A stretch of 64,000 bases of DNA from Bryum argenteum (Eukaryota > Streptophyta > Bryopsida > Bryales > Bryaceae). The position numbers and the translations under genes were made by a program. The DNA lies in contig CM073325.1 of NCBI GenBank assembly GCA_037043015.1, forward strand, positions 2,916,501 through 2,980,500, in the 5' to 3' direction. Under the pieces are notes generated by a model. It saw nothing but the letters and a program-made list of their open reading frames with translations. It did no database searches and was not told the origin of the DNA. Below, one piece after another: positions 49,267 to 58,603 of the stretch (the first letter of the stretch is position 1; every line of letters begins with the position of its first letter).

Positions 49267-50465
49267 ACTTATTCCGGCTATTGCCTCACGCAATTGCTTC
49301 ACTTTGTCTTGAGAATAGAAATTGTAACTTTTTCATGGGTTTTTTTCAGCCGGGTGTTTCAAGAATCAACAGGCTAATAGGCTATTTCCATTGGCTTATA
49401 ATGAACCGATTTGGCAGGATATCCCCCACTCTGGGACTTACCAGGCGTGGGGTCTTGGATGAATCTTGTCCGGGGCCGCAAGGGTGAGGGGTAAAAGCCC
49501 CCTATTTTTTTGTTGTTGATTGGAAAAATGAGACTCCTTGAACTAATGTGGGGTCTCTGATTCCAAATATAAACTCAGAAAAAATAAAATAGGGCCGCAG
49601 GCTCTTTTTTTAAAAAGTAGGGAAAGAAGGCTCGAGGCATGGTAAGGTCCCAGCTTGGGGGATGTCCTGTCCACGCCATAATGAACGACCCAGATGTTTT
49701 CCCCGATGAATTCTTGCTTGTGAGAACTGTAGGTGCTCAGCTAAAGGTATGTGCAGTGAGGGCTAAAGAGCTTGATTGATACTTTTAGGTGGAATATGGT
49801 CAATAGGAACTTAAATTTGGTGGTGACAAATTTATTTGTAAAACAAGAAGCTCCTGAGATTCTGCAATTACTTGGTCCGTCCGTATTTAGACCCTTGAAA
49901 TACCATTTTTTAATGTGAGTTTAGAATAAGGAAAATCTCATTTTATAAAATATGGTTTGCATTTGTTGCGTGCAAGGACAGCGTCGTGGGTTACCCCGAG
50001 GGGACACAGGGTTTACAACAGGGTTTTTCCTGTACCGTATTCCAATAGCATGATCGTGAGGGAGAGTGCTCAAGAATGGCTCAAATATCAGCTCTCCTAA
50101 TTTAGAGTAAGTTTTGTGCATGGGGGAATGTAAGTGGAAGAAGATCTAGTCAAAGTGAATTATAGTTGAACTCTTCTGCAATTTGCTGTGAATATTTTGA
50201 AGGTGTTTCTAAAAGGGTGCCCTCATTTGACACCCCATAACGTTTGGCAGGAGTACATGGCACCGTTGAATAGTGAAGCTGTCGTGTACATTATTGGCAT
50301 TGCTCCATTTTTAAGCACTCTCCCTTGATTGCCTCCGACAAAAACATATGGTCATTGTTTGAATAACACTAGTCTACATTTTGGTTGGTTTTACCCTTTT
50401 GGTTGGTTTTACCCTTAAGCTTTATCTACATCTTGTCATAGCGTGCGATGTTGCTCAAGCATGTA
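49267..50465. other. AT-rich intergenic DNA
   Basis: No gene supported. A degraded relative of the 13465/50470 repeat lies around 49285-49410. A G-rich patch at 49470-49500 and T-runs follow. Confidence 0.35.
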
Positions 50466-50469
50466 GACA

Positions 50470-50700
50470 CCAGGGTTCGGGGAATTTTTTGGCTTTTACT
50501 GGCTAATAACCGGCATTTCCCACACCTAATCGGTTTTTCAGAGATTTCTTCCGGCAATTTTCTCATTTTATACTGAGAATAGAAATTTATTTCTAATTTT
50601 CATCGGTTTTTAGCCGGTGGTTTCAAAAATGGACCGGCCAATGAGCTAAATCCATCGGCTGATAATACACTAGCCGTCGGTTTTTCCGATCATTGGTAGA
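50470..50700. repeat. Dispersed repeat, copy 2 of 2
   Basis: Direct-orientation match to 13465-13700, from 'accagggttcgg' to 'catcggctgataat', with the paired 'atcggttttt/gccggtgg' motifs better preserved here. Non-coding. Confidence 0.7.
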
Positions 50701-51825
50701 CACTCTCCAATCATCTCAAGCATCTCTTATGGCCACGCCAGTTGCCTAAAGTTACGGGTGGTGGCATGAGTGTTAAACAAAGCAAGATTCCTTGTTGGTC
50801 ACCGAACTCCTTGCAAGGACAGGGCTCGTTGCAAAGCCCTTACGTTCTCACTAAGAAGGGGGTGCTTTTGCAAGAGGAATTTCTATTCCTTGTAGTAGCA
50901 AGATGACAAGCCAAGGAGGATAGATATGCCAAATGTAGAGGTAGGAAAGTGCAAGAAGGGGAGGAACAAGGAAGTTGTAGGGTTCTTACATCACTGTTCA
51001 GCATGAGAGCAACTAATCAATGTTGAGGAAGATTTCCACCTTCCTAGTCTCTACACATCGAGTGACGCTAAAAGAGCCTCGCTACCTACGGTTTAGAGCA
51101 CGCAGCAGCCAAGAAGCTTATGTGATAATGTAGACAATATAAATAAAGGTAGGATGCTATAAAACTACAATAAAGCAAAAATGGCACATCAACGTCATTC
51201 AAGCAAGAGGTACATTGTATCTTTCAGTTATAGCCCCAACATCTTGTCTAATAAGCCAAATGATTATGACACAAATCATATATTGACTAAAAAGACTCTG
51301 ACTTATTGATAAGGTCAAGGAGTGAAAGATTTTAAGCAAATGACTAAATTGGAAATTATGGAATTATATTTTTCCATCAAAAACAAACAAGACAATTTGT
51401 TATGGACTTGAATCCATGTACAAAACAAGATTATTTGGTGAAAGTGGGGATGTTTAGTACTTAAATGGTATCCTAATGTTGCATTGTTGAAAGCATTCAT
51501 TAGTTGTCATGAAGAGAGTAAAGATTGTGTTTTCATAAGTGTTGGCTTCATATGGCCTTTGATGGTGGAGGACCAGCGTTATCTTTCATATAACTAAGAA
51601 TACACCTCATTAATTATTTGACTTTTTGTGGTAATAATGATTGCAATGTTGCATATTGAATAATTGTGATGCTATTGGAATTTACTCATTTCTCATACAA
51701 TTATGAAGCACAAATATTGTTTGCATGACAATATTCTACATGGTAATCACTAAAGACTATCATACTTTACGTCATTGCGATTATGACAAAACCATCATAG
51801 AGACCATCAATTGGGTTGGCTATTT
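50701..51825. other. AT-rich intergenic DNA
   Basis: Nothing recognisable. AT content rises steadily from about 51100 into the FkbM pseudogene and gene region. Confidence 0.4.
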
Positions 51826-52210
51826 TTATTCAGGATGTTTTAAAACACCAACATAATCACAATTTGATATATTTGTATGAAACTCAAATGATTATCTTAG
51901 TGAAATGTTAAAGGTGTAAGTTGGAATACATTTACATCAATATTACTATCAAATTATTATCACTATCATCATTATAAAAATGTTATTAAAACCAAAAATG
52001 ATATTCTTTAATATTGGTGTTAAAATTTGATCGTTCTTTATTCTTTATATCACATATAGTATTTGATTTTTTTAAAACTTAGAGCTTTAATTGGAATTTA
52101 ACGTCATCAAGTAGAGCAATGTGTTTAAATCTTGATACAATTGGCATGAAAATTCACATTGTTTACCATAGGTTTTTGATCTTCATTTATGAATGAGTAT
52201 TCAAAAATTG
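51826..52210 (+). pseudogene. Decayed copy of the FkbM methyltransferase gene
   Basis: Aligns at DNA level, in order and orientation, with the intact gene at about 52900-53225. Shared phrases are 'tttgatat(a/g)tttgtat' then 'tcaaatgatt', 'tatcaaattattatca', 'atgatattc(t/c)ttgatattggtgtta' (AA for TG at one site), 'atgtgtttaaatc(t/c)tgatacaattgg' and 'ttcacattgttta'. Many indels and stops break it; the region before and after fades out. It lies about 400 bp upstream of the intact gene, so it looks like the old half of a tandem duplication. Confidence 0.82.
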
Positions 52211-52619
52211 GACCAAACGAAAGAGTTTAATTTTAGATCAACACTGTTCAAAATGAGAAGAATATTATTGATTTGTGAAGATTCTTTCAGTATGTCAATC
52301 AAGAACCACATCCTTAGCTCAAAAGTCTTTATAAATTAATAAGAGATATAAGCACATGACGTGTGCTCAACGATTTGGAATAGGTATTGGCCTACGACTT
52401 ACTACGAGGCAAGCGTTAAGAAACAAGGAGTGACGGAAAATTAAAGACGTGGATTTGAAACAAGATCGTGAATTCAATATTTGAAGAACACCAAAATTTT
52501 CTCCTCAGACAATATCCCAACCCCAAGTTGACTTGTTGAATTGTGGCCATTGACCATTGTGTTCTTGTTGTCAATTGAATTTACCTTTTTGCGAGTGAAG
52601 ATTGATTTAAATCTACAAC

Positions 52620-53690
52620 ATGATGAAACCAACTTCACGTCCACACAAGGCTTTCAATTTACTATTGATTTTTTTTAGATACTTGTTCATTTCTTGGTTC
52701 ATAATGAGTATATTTCTGATTTCATATTATCATCACAATACTATTCAATCATCTACTTCTATTGATTGTCAATCTTCCGAGAAATCATTAAAAAAATTTT
52801 ATGAATATCAACGTCAATCAATATCACAATTGCATGATTTTTGTCAAATATTGAACAGTAAAACATTTCAATGGAAGGATGTTAGTAAGGCAACATCATC
52901 AGCAGGTTTTGATATGTTTGTATACAAATCAAATGATTTTGTTAGCGATACTATTAGAAGTGGTGGAAGTTGGGAGTATGTTTATATCCGTGATATCATC
53001 AAATTATTATCATTGTTATCACTAAAAAGAAATGTATCAAAATCGGACATGATATTCCTTGATATTGGTGTTAATATTGGATCATTTTCGTTACTTATGA
53101 CATATTTTGGATTTGAAACAATCGGATTTGAAGCTTTAACCGAAAACTCAATGTTAACAAGAGGATCTATGTGTTTAAATCCTGATACAATTGGTAAACA
53201 TTTCACATTGTTTAATGTTGGTTTGGGTGAGAAACCATCAAAATGTATTATGTTTTCTGTTGATCATAATTTCGGTAATGGACAAATGAAATGTAATGAT
53301 ACCGGACCCGAAATTGAATCAAATATGTCGGTAATTGGGTCAATCACAACCGTACGACTTGATGATTATATTGATGATCCGAGTATAGTTGAACGTATTG
53401 GTCTTGTTAAGATGGATGTAGAAGGATTTGAGCCATTTGTTGTTAAAGGTGGTGAAAACGTTCTATTAAAATCACAGATCCCTTTCATAATGACGGAGTT
53501 GGTTCCAAAAGTAATTCTTGAACGCAATGGTGATCCACAACAATTCATTCAATCGTTCCTCGATCATGGATATATTGCAAAAAAGGATTCTTTCTTCACA
53601 TCACAGATATATAATAATGTTACCGAAATTATGAAATTTGAAGAGATATTCTTTATTCACGAGACAATGTTATCACTTACCCAGAATTGA
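52620..53690 (+). CDS. FkbM-family SAM-dependent methyltransferase, single-pass membrane anchor
   Basis: One uninterrupted exon of 356 residues. Residues about 14-38 (LLIFFRYLFISWFIMSIFLI) form a membrane segment close to the N-terminus, fitting a type II endomembrane protein. The Rossmann glycine motif IFLDIGVNIGSFSLL is at about 147, FETIGFEA marks strand 2, and the family C-terminal signature KMDVEGFEPFVVKGGE is at about 261. FkbM proteins transfer methyl groups from SAM to hydroxyls of sugars or other small molecules; the substrate here is unknown. It is oddly isolated: codons are strongly A/T-ended (GAT, AAT, ATA, TTA), unlike the GC-richer plant genes nearby; there are no introns; and a decayed duplicate lies just upstream. 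Two adjacent ATGs (52620, 52623) make the start ambiguous by one residue. Horizontal transfer from an AT-rich organism, or TE cargo, is possible. Confidence 0.88.
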   Translation: MMKPTSRPHKAFNLLLIFFRYLFISWFIMSIFLISYYHHNTIQSSTSIDCQSSEKSLKKFYEYQRQSISQLHDFCQILNSKTFQWKDVSKATSSAGFDMFVYKSNDFVSDTIRSGGSWEYVYIRDIIKLLSLLSLKRNVSKSDMIFLDIGVNIGSFSLLMTYFGFETIGFEALTENSMLTRGSMCLNPDTIGKHFTLFNVGLGEKPSKCIMFSVDHNFGNGQMKCNDTGPEIESNMSVIGSITTVRLDDYIDDPSIVERIGLVKMDVEGFEPFVVKGGENVLLKSQIPFIMTELVPKVILERNGDPQQFIQSFLDHGYIAKKDSFFTSQIYNNVTEIMKFEEIFFIHETMLSLTQN

Positions 53691-54842
53691 TTTGTCTTGA
53701 ATTAATATCTATATATTGCAAATGGGAATGCCTACTACAACATTATACATGTTTGATATGTGAATGATCCCATACTTAGTTACTTACCACATCAGATCAC
53801 CTCAATTGGCAAATCACCACTTGTAATGGAATCTTTTTTATATCAACCCTCATCACTAGCAGTTTAATGTTGTGATCAGTTGTTCTATATTGAAAACGAT
53901 CATTGAGTTGAAGAACTCAACATCATTTTTACTATTGTCTTAGAAATCTTGAAGAAGTTGTTGTTGCTATTGAGTTGGTCGCTCGTAAGGAAAGGCGCTG
54001 AAGATCAAAGAGTCTAACATGCATAATATGTGAATATTAAGTGTTGGTGAGTAAGGCAAGAGCACTATGTATAAATTTCTACGAATGTGGTAAAGCCAAT
54101 TTTGGAGTATGTACATTTAACCCCTAAAGATCCAAGAAAGCTGAAATAACTCTGGAAGGTTCAATTTCAACCAAATTTGACCATTATAATCCCACAAACA
54201 AGAAAGAATCAATTGACATGTGTGTAAAAATTGGAGTTAACTTTCAGATCCTATGGTTGAACTTCTACATTATGCTTAGATTGAGTTTCATTGATCCCAT
54301 CTTAGGCATCAATTCTGCATCAAAGATTTTTAAGAGGTGAAGAACAAACAGTGTATACTTGGATAACCACACACACAAAAGTCTCATTCAACAATGATTT
54401 TTTGAACACAGGAACCAATGTACCTTTGTCTAGTGGTCATCGACTCATTGTCAAGATGAACAGACACTCTATTCATGCCAGTCTCAAAAGAGGATCGGAG
54501 GTCATATCTATCTATCTATCTTTCGAAAGGGAAGAAAACCATCACCAGAGAAAGGAATACATTGAGTTACAAGCTAGAGTAGCATATCTCCAGACATAGC
54601 ATGATTCTTCAGAAAAAACACATTCAGCAACAAAATGAGCAAAGAATCAAACAAACAAAAAGTATCAAGAGAATGTACCGAACAAGAGTGTTGCATGTCG
54701 TCACTCCGGAGGTCCGGACCCGCAGTAAGATAGATGGCTGACCGCTGGTTCGTTGCAACGCTCGTTGCAGAGTAAGTTAAAATAGAGCGGGCATCTGGTG
54801 GTACAGTATCGATGTGGTCCTCAATAGCATTGATAGCATTGA
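53691..54842. other. AT-rich intergenic DNA with repeat fragments
   Basis: An isolated TTTAACCCCTAAAG end lies near 54117-54130. A repeat shared with 29590-29745 lies at about 54410-54525, followed by (TATC)n. Otherwise nothing recognised. GC rises after 54690 towards the putative exon at 54843. Confidence 0.4.
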
Positions 54843-55007
54843 ATGAATGCCACCATGTGGTCAAGCGCATGCGGAGGTCTTTGTGGAATAGTGTGCATGG
54901 TAGTAGTCGGTGTGGCTTCGGCGAAGGTGAAGAATGAGCCTATCCATCCACCAGCCGCAGCCGCGAATAGCTCGAGTCAATCTTTGTCGTGTTATCCCAC
55001 TAGGAAT
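54843..55007 (+). CDS. Possible orphan first exon of a secreted protein
   Basis: An ATG at 54843 opens a 55-codon frame ending at a good donor (AAT|GTGAGT at 55008). It begins with a hydrophobic core (GLCGIVCMVVVGVASA) that reads as a signal peptide with cleavage after ASA, then a Pro/Ala/Ser-rich mature start. Local GC content is gene-like, but no downstream exon was found in the next 3 kb, which is filled with repeats and MITE copy F. It is either a truncated gene, a very long first intron, or chance. No family recognised. Confidence 0.35.
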
Positions 55008-55099
55008 GTGAGTGGCTGTAATTTCTCTCATATCCTCCTCTCTCCCCCCACTTTCTTTGGACCAAGAACCATGATCCTTGTGATTGCACTAGATATTTA

Positions 55100-55592
55100 A
55101 TCATTTGGTTGCTTTGTGAAGGAAAGTTATTTCGCTTAAGGCCCCTTCCCACCTGGCCTTTGATAAGAGCATACATTAAAACTTAAGACCTCCACAATTT
55201 TGGGGAAATTCCTTATTCTTAGGGAAGGCCTCATCAATGAGGCTTGGAAAAGTGTCTTGAAAAGTAGCCTCAATTACATAATGGCTCCTCAAAGGCCCCA
55301 TTAACTAAGACCACTCTTAAGTCTTCAAAACTTGAGAATATTTCTAATTGTGGTGCTTCCTTAACACTTGCCTACTAATGCTCAACTATGTTTTGTCCTC
55401 CCAAATACTAGCTAATATTTTTTTTGTCCTCCAAGTTTTAGAGTGTGCCATGTGGACATCCATGTAGGATTGGTAATTACTAAAGAATGTAGGTGTGGAC
55501 ACACACTCTTTTAAGAAGATAAGACCACCTTCTAACACCACCTCTAAGGCCAAGTGGGAACGTACCTTTATGTATTGTCAATATAAGAGTTG
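55100..55592. other. Intergenic DNA with an inverted pair
   Basis: 'AAGGCCCCTTCCCACCTGGCC' near 55138-55159 is answered in inverted form by 'GGCCAAGTGGGAACGTACCTTT' near 55550-55570. With 'gcttaag'-like inner motifs this suggests the two ends of a decayed MITE of about 430 bp immediately before copy F. No gene. Confidence 0.45.
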
Positions 55593-55960
55593 TTAACCCT
55601 TAAACGCCCATGGGGTGTGAAACGGGCAGCCCGAAAATGGATCACAGCATCTTTTGGACTTGGGCATCATGAATAGTGCACTTTTTGAACAAGGGCATCA
55701 TGAATGCACCAATCAATGATGAGCTTGCAACCTCCTACAAGGTTATGTACCACCCCAACCTCACTACCACAATCCTTTCAAAGCAAAATCACTCATACAA
55801 ATTGTGATTTGAATTGTAATATTTCACTTTTTGAATGCATCACAAGAAGGTGACCAGTTTGACATCAAAATATAAGAGAAAAGTTGAGTACAGTGAGAGC
55901 TACAGAGAAGATTCTGTTGGAAGGTGACCCCTCGGGTCACCTTGGGCGTTTAAGGGTTAA
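55593..55960 (+). mobile_element. piggyBac-like MITE, copy F (best preserved)
   Basis: 368 bp from TTAACCCTTAAACGCCCATGG to CCTTGGGCGTTTAAGGGTTAA. Termini are perfect inverted repeats over CCCTTAAACGCCCA apart from the last base, flanked by TTAA on both sides. Next to the right end is the palindrome AAGGTGACCCCTCGGGTCACCTT. There is no ORF. TTAA duplication plus CCC-initial inverted repeats is the piggyBac signature. The family has seven members in this window, in both orientations. Confidence 0.9.
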
Positions 55961-57215
55961 TTGGTTGCGAAATGTCACACGTCACTGTAGTGTTACAGTA
56001 GTAATAGTTGAAGTATAATACTGAATGTGAGAGAGTATGCACACTTTCTTGCAAGTAGAAAAGTCAACAAGTCTTGTGTAGTGATCACCTAACACATGCA
56101 TGTTGAAGCATTTGCAACCAAGAAACAATCAAATAGGTTATGAAAGTTTCATGAAAGATTTAGTCTATTCTATGCATAGAAGGAAATAGTTATTAAAGTT
56201 TGTGGTAGACTTATCAAACATAGAGAATGAAGAATATTAGTCTAAAATGCTCAAATATCTTCTTGGCTCTTTTTAAGGTAGAGTGCTCCATAATAGAGCA
56301 GTATGAAAAGCAAGTTTCAGGCTTTCCAGACACATAGACTTATACTAGCTTTGCACTTCAATTTTTGATGTACACTTAGTGAACATTCAAGGGTGCCATT
56401 TTAGAGCACCACTCTAGATACGCCTGTAAGGTCCGCTTCAGAAATTCATAACAAAATGTAGAACATTCCAAATGATGTTTTTACTTGGATAAATATCCTC
56501 TCATTCACTTTGCCCATGTAGAAAAGCAACTTACACTATTAACCTTATTATGAATTTTTCACGCTAAAATTTGAGTCTAGATTGAGCACCTAACTCTATT
56601 TTAGACCTCGATGTAGTTTCTACTTCAACTGAAAACACATCAATAGTTTTAATCCCTAAAGCCGAGAGGCCTCAAAATTACGAAAACCCTCAAGAGTGCC
56701 CTCTTTCACTGCAAGGTGCAAATTTTCAACTTTTGATATAATTTTGAGTATGTAACACTAAGATCTGTACCTAACTTGTATGTGCATATGTATGTCAAAC
56801 TTTAGATTCAAATTCCTTACAAATTGTGAGATCATATTGTATAAAGTTAGAAAATAAAGTGTTTTACGCTCCTTGAAAAAGGGTGAGTAGTTTTTGAGGG
56901 CCAAAGAAACCATCTTTGGTAGAAAATATGATATGAGGCTCTTAAGATTATTGTTCCTAAGTGAGTTAAAAAAAACATGTCTATGCAATTTTACATCCTC
57001 ATCCGACCTATACAACCTATAGAAATGCTTAATTATTATTCACACGAAGGTATGTTCAACTACGAAGGCCAATCTTTGACAATAAAAATAAGCATGTGAG
57101 GAATGATTGGAATGAAACTTAGAACACTAAGATCATGTCTTCATACATGTTAAAAAGAAACAAAACCTGAAAAGAAGTAAATTCTCAACTTTTGGTGAAT
57201 TTTTGAAGTTTATGC
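55961..57215. other. AT-rich intergenic DNA with dispersed repeat copy
   Basis: About 56280-56560 is the second copy of the repeat in hexokinase intron 8. The rest (poly-A/T-rich, 56600-57200) shows no gene. Confidence 0.45.
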
Positions 57216-57594
57216 AATTTAAACCTCAAGGCGCGTGTCAGCCCCTCGGGCTGTTTTCCATCATAATCTTGCATGCAGCTTTTTTGATTCTCAATTTTTC
57301 ACTTATTTTTTTATATCATTCTAGTCACTTTTTTGTGATGCATCTACAAAGTGAAATCCTACAATTCAAATCGCAATTTGTATGACAGTATGAGTGATTT
57401 GTGCTTTGAAAGGATTGTGGTAGGTAGGTTGGGATTGCACAAAACCTTGTAGGAGGTTGCAAACTCATCATTGATTGGTTCATTCATGCTGCCCAAGTTC
57501 AAAAAGTGCACTATTCATGTTGCCCAAGTCCAAAAGATGCTGAGATTCAATTTCGGGCTGCCCATTGAGGAGTGGAAGGACCTTCAAGGGTTAA
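57216..57594 (-). mobile_element. piggyBac-like MITE, copy G (second subfamily)
   Basis: Starts TTTAAACCTCAAGGCGCGTG with CAGCCCCTCGGGCTG as the sub-terminal palindrome and ends GGACCTTCAAGGGTTAA. The interior shares the subfamily variants of copy D. A small duplication ('tatgacagtatgagtg') is at 57381-57396. The left TTAA is mutated. Confidence 0.83.
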
Positions 57595-58603
57595 TTGATT
57601 TTAGGGAGATCTTGAGAATAAATGAGCACATACCCAAGGGAGTTTTCGAGATAGTGTTTTCAAACTTTGACCGTGAATATCTCCTAAAGTATGAGAAATT
57701 CTGAAGCATGAAATGACTTATTAGAAAGGTATGGAAAAACTCTACAACATGCAACAGGTTCCAACTTCATGCAAGCTAAATATAATAAATCAGAGGATGA
57801 AAAAACTCCGAACAAAAAAACAAAAAAACAAAAAAACAAAAATATGCTACGGAACACTGCCTTGGAGGGGTGGAACGAAGAGCGCGGCGAGCATCCTGGA
57901 CAGTCGTCACGCCAGACAAGAGAACGGGTGTACTAAGCAGTACTAATCAGTACAGCGTCGACCAGGTACCGCATCTTGTCCCTCTATTCCTGTGGTGCCG
58001 CACGATGGCGGCTTGCCGCTGCGATCACTCAATCTAGTGCCGGCATTTCTTACTCATTTCTCAGAGTAGGCAGCAGAAAGATAAAAAAGCGCCTGCTTAA
58101 TCTGCACTACAGTGGTAGAGAGTACGTCGCACCTCCAATCGTGTGCTCGCGAGCGTTTTTTACACTCCAGTTTAATGCACTGAACTTCCGGGGAGGTGGG
58201 TCCGTCCTTGCGCGTGAGCATCTCGCAGCCGCTCTCAAAAGCAGGTCCTCGGATTGGCCGCTCCAGCCACTAATCGACTTAACTTATCTTGTCTCGCTCG
58301 CATGCACAGGATTCCGCTGACTTGCATACCTCGGCCGGCACTCGTCGTGCACATTCCAAATTGCACATTCTCTGCTGAAGGTGTTGCGGAGCACGAGTCT
58401 GGCACATGGCAGTTTGATCGGTCGTCGACGTTACTGCTGTCTGGTGACTGTCGACGACGCCGGCTGCTGCGATCAAACGACGGTGAGGTACGTTTTGTAG
58501 CAGTACATTGTGCTTGTGTTGAAATTCGAAGTTGTGTAGGGAATCTTGTGTTAGCGATCGAGGTTGTTATGCAAGAGAGCTGAAGAGTTCCGTGTGCGCA
58601 GGG
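57595..58603 (+). promoter_or_regulatory. NRAMP upstream region with probable 5' UTR intron
   Basis: 57595-57843 is AT-rich and ends in (CAAAAAA)n at about 57812-57843. From 57850 GC content becomes gene-like. A good donor (GAG|GTACGT, 58488) and acceptor (GTGTGCGCAG, 58591-58600) flank a 113-bp intron, ending three bases before the NRAMP ATG at 58604. The transcription start was not placed. Confidence 0.5.
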
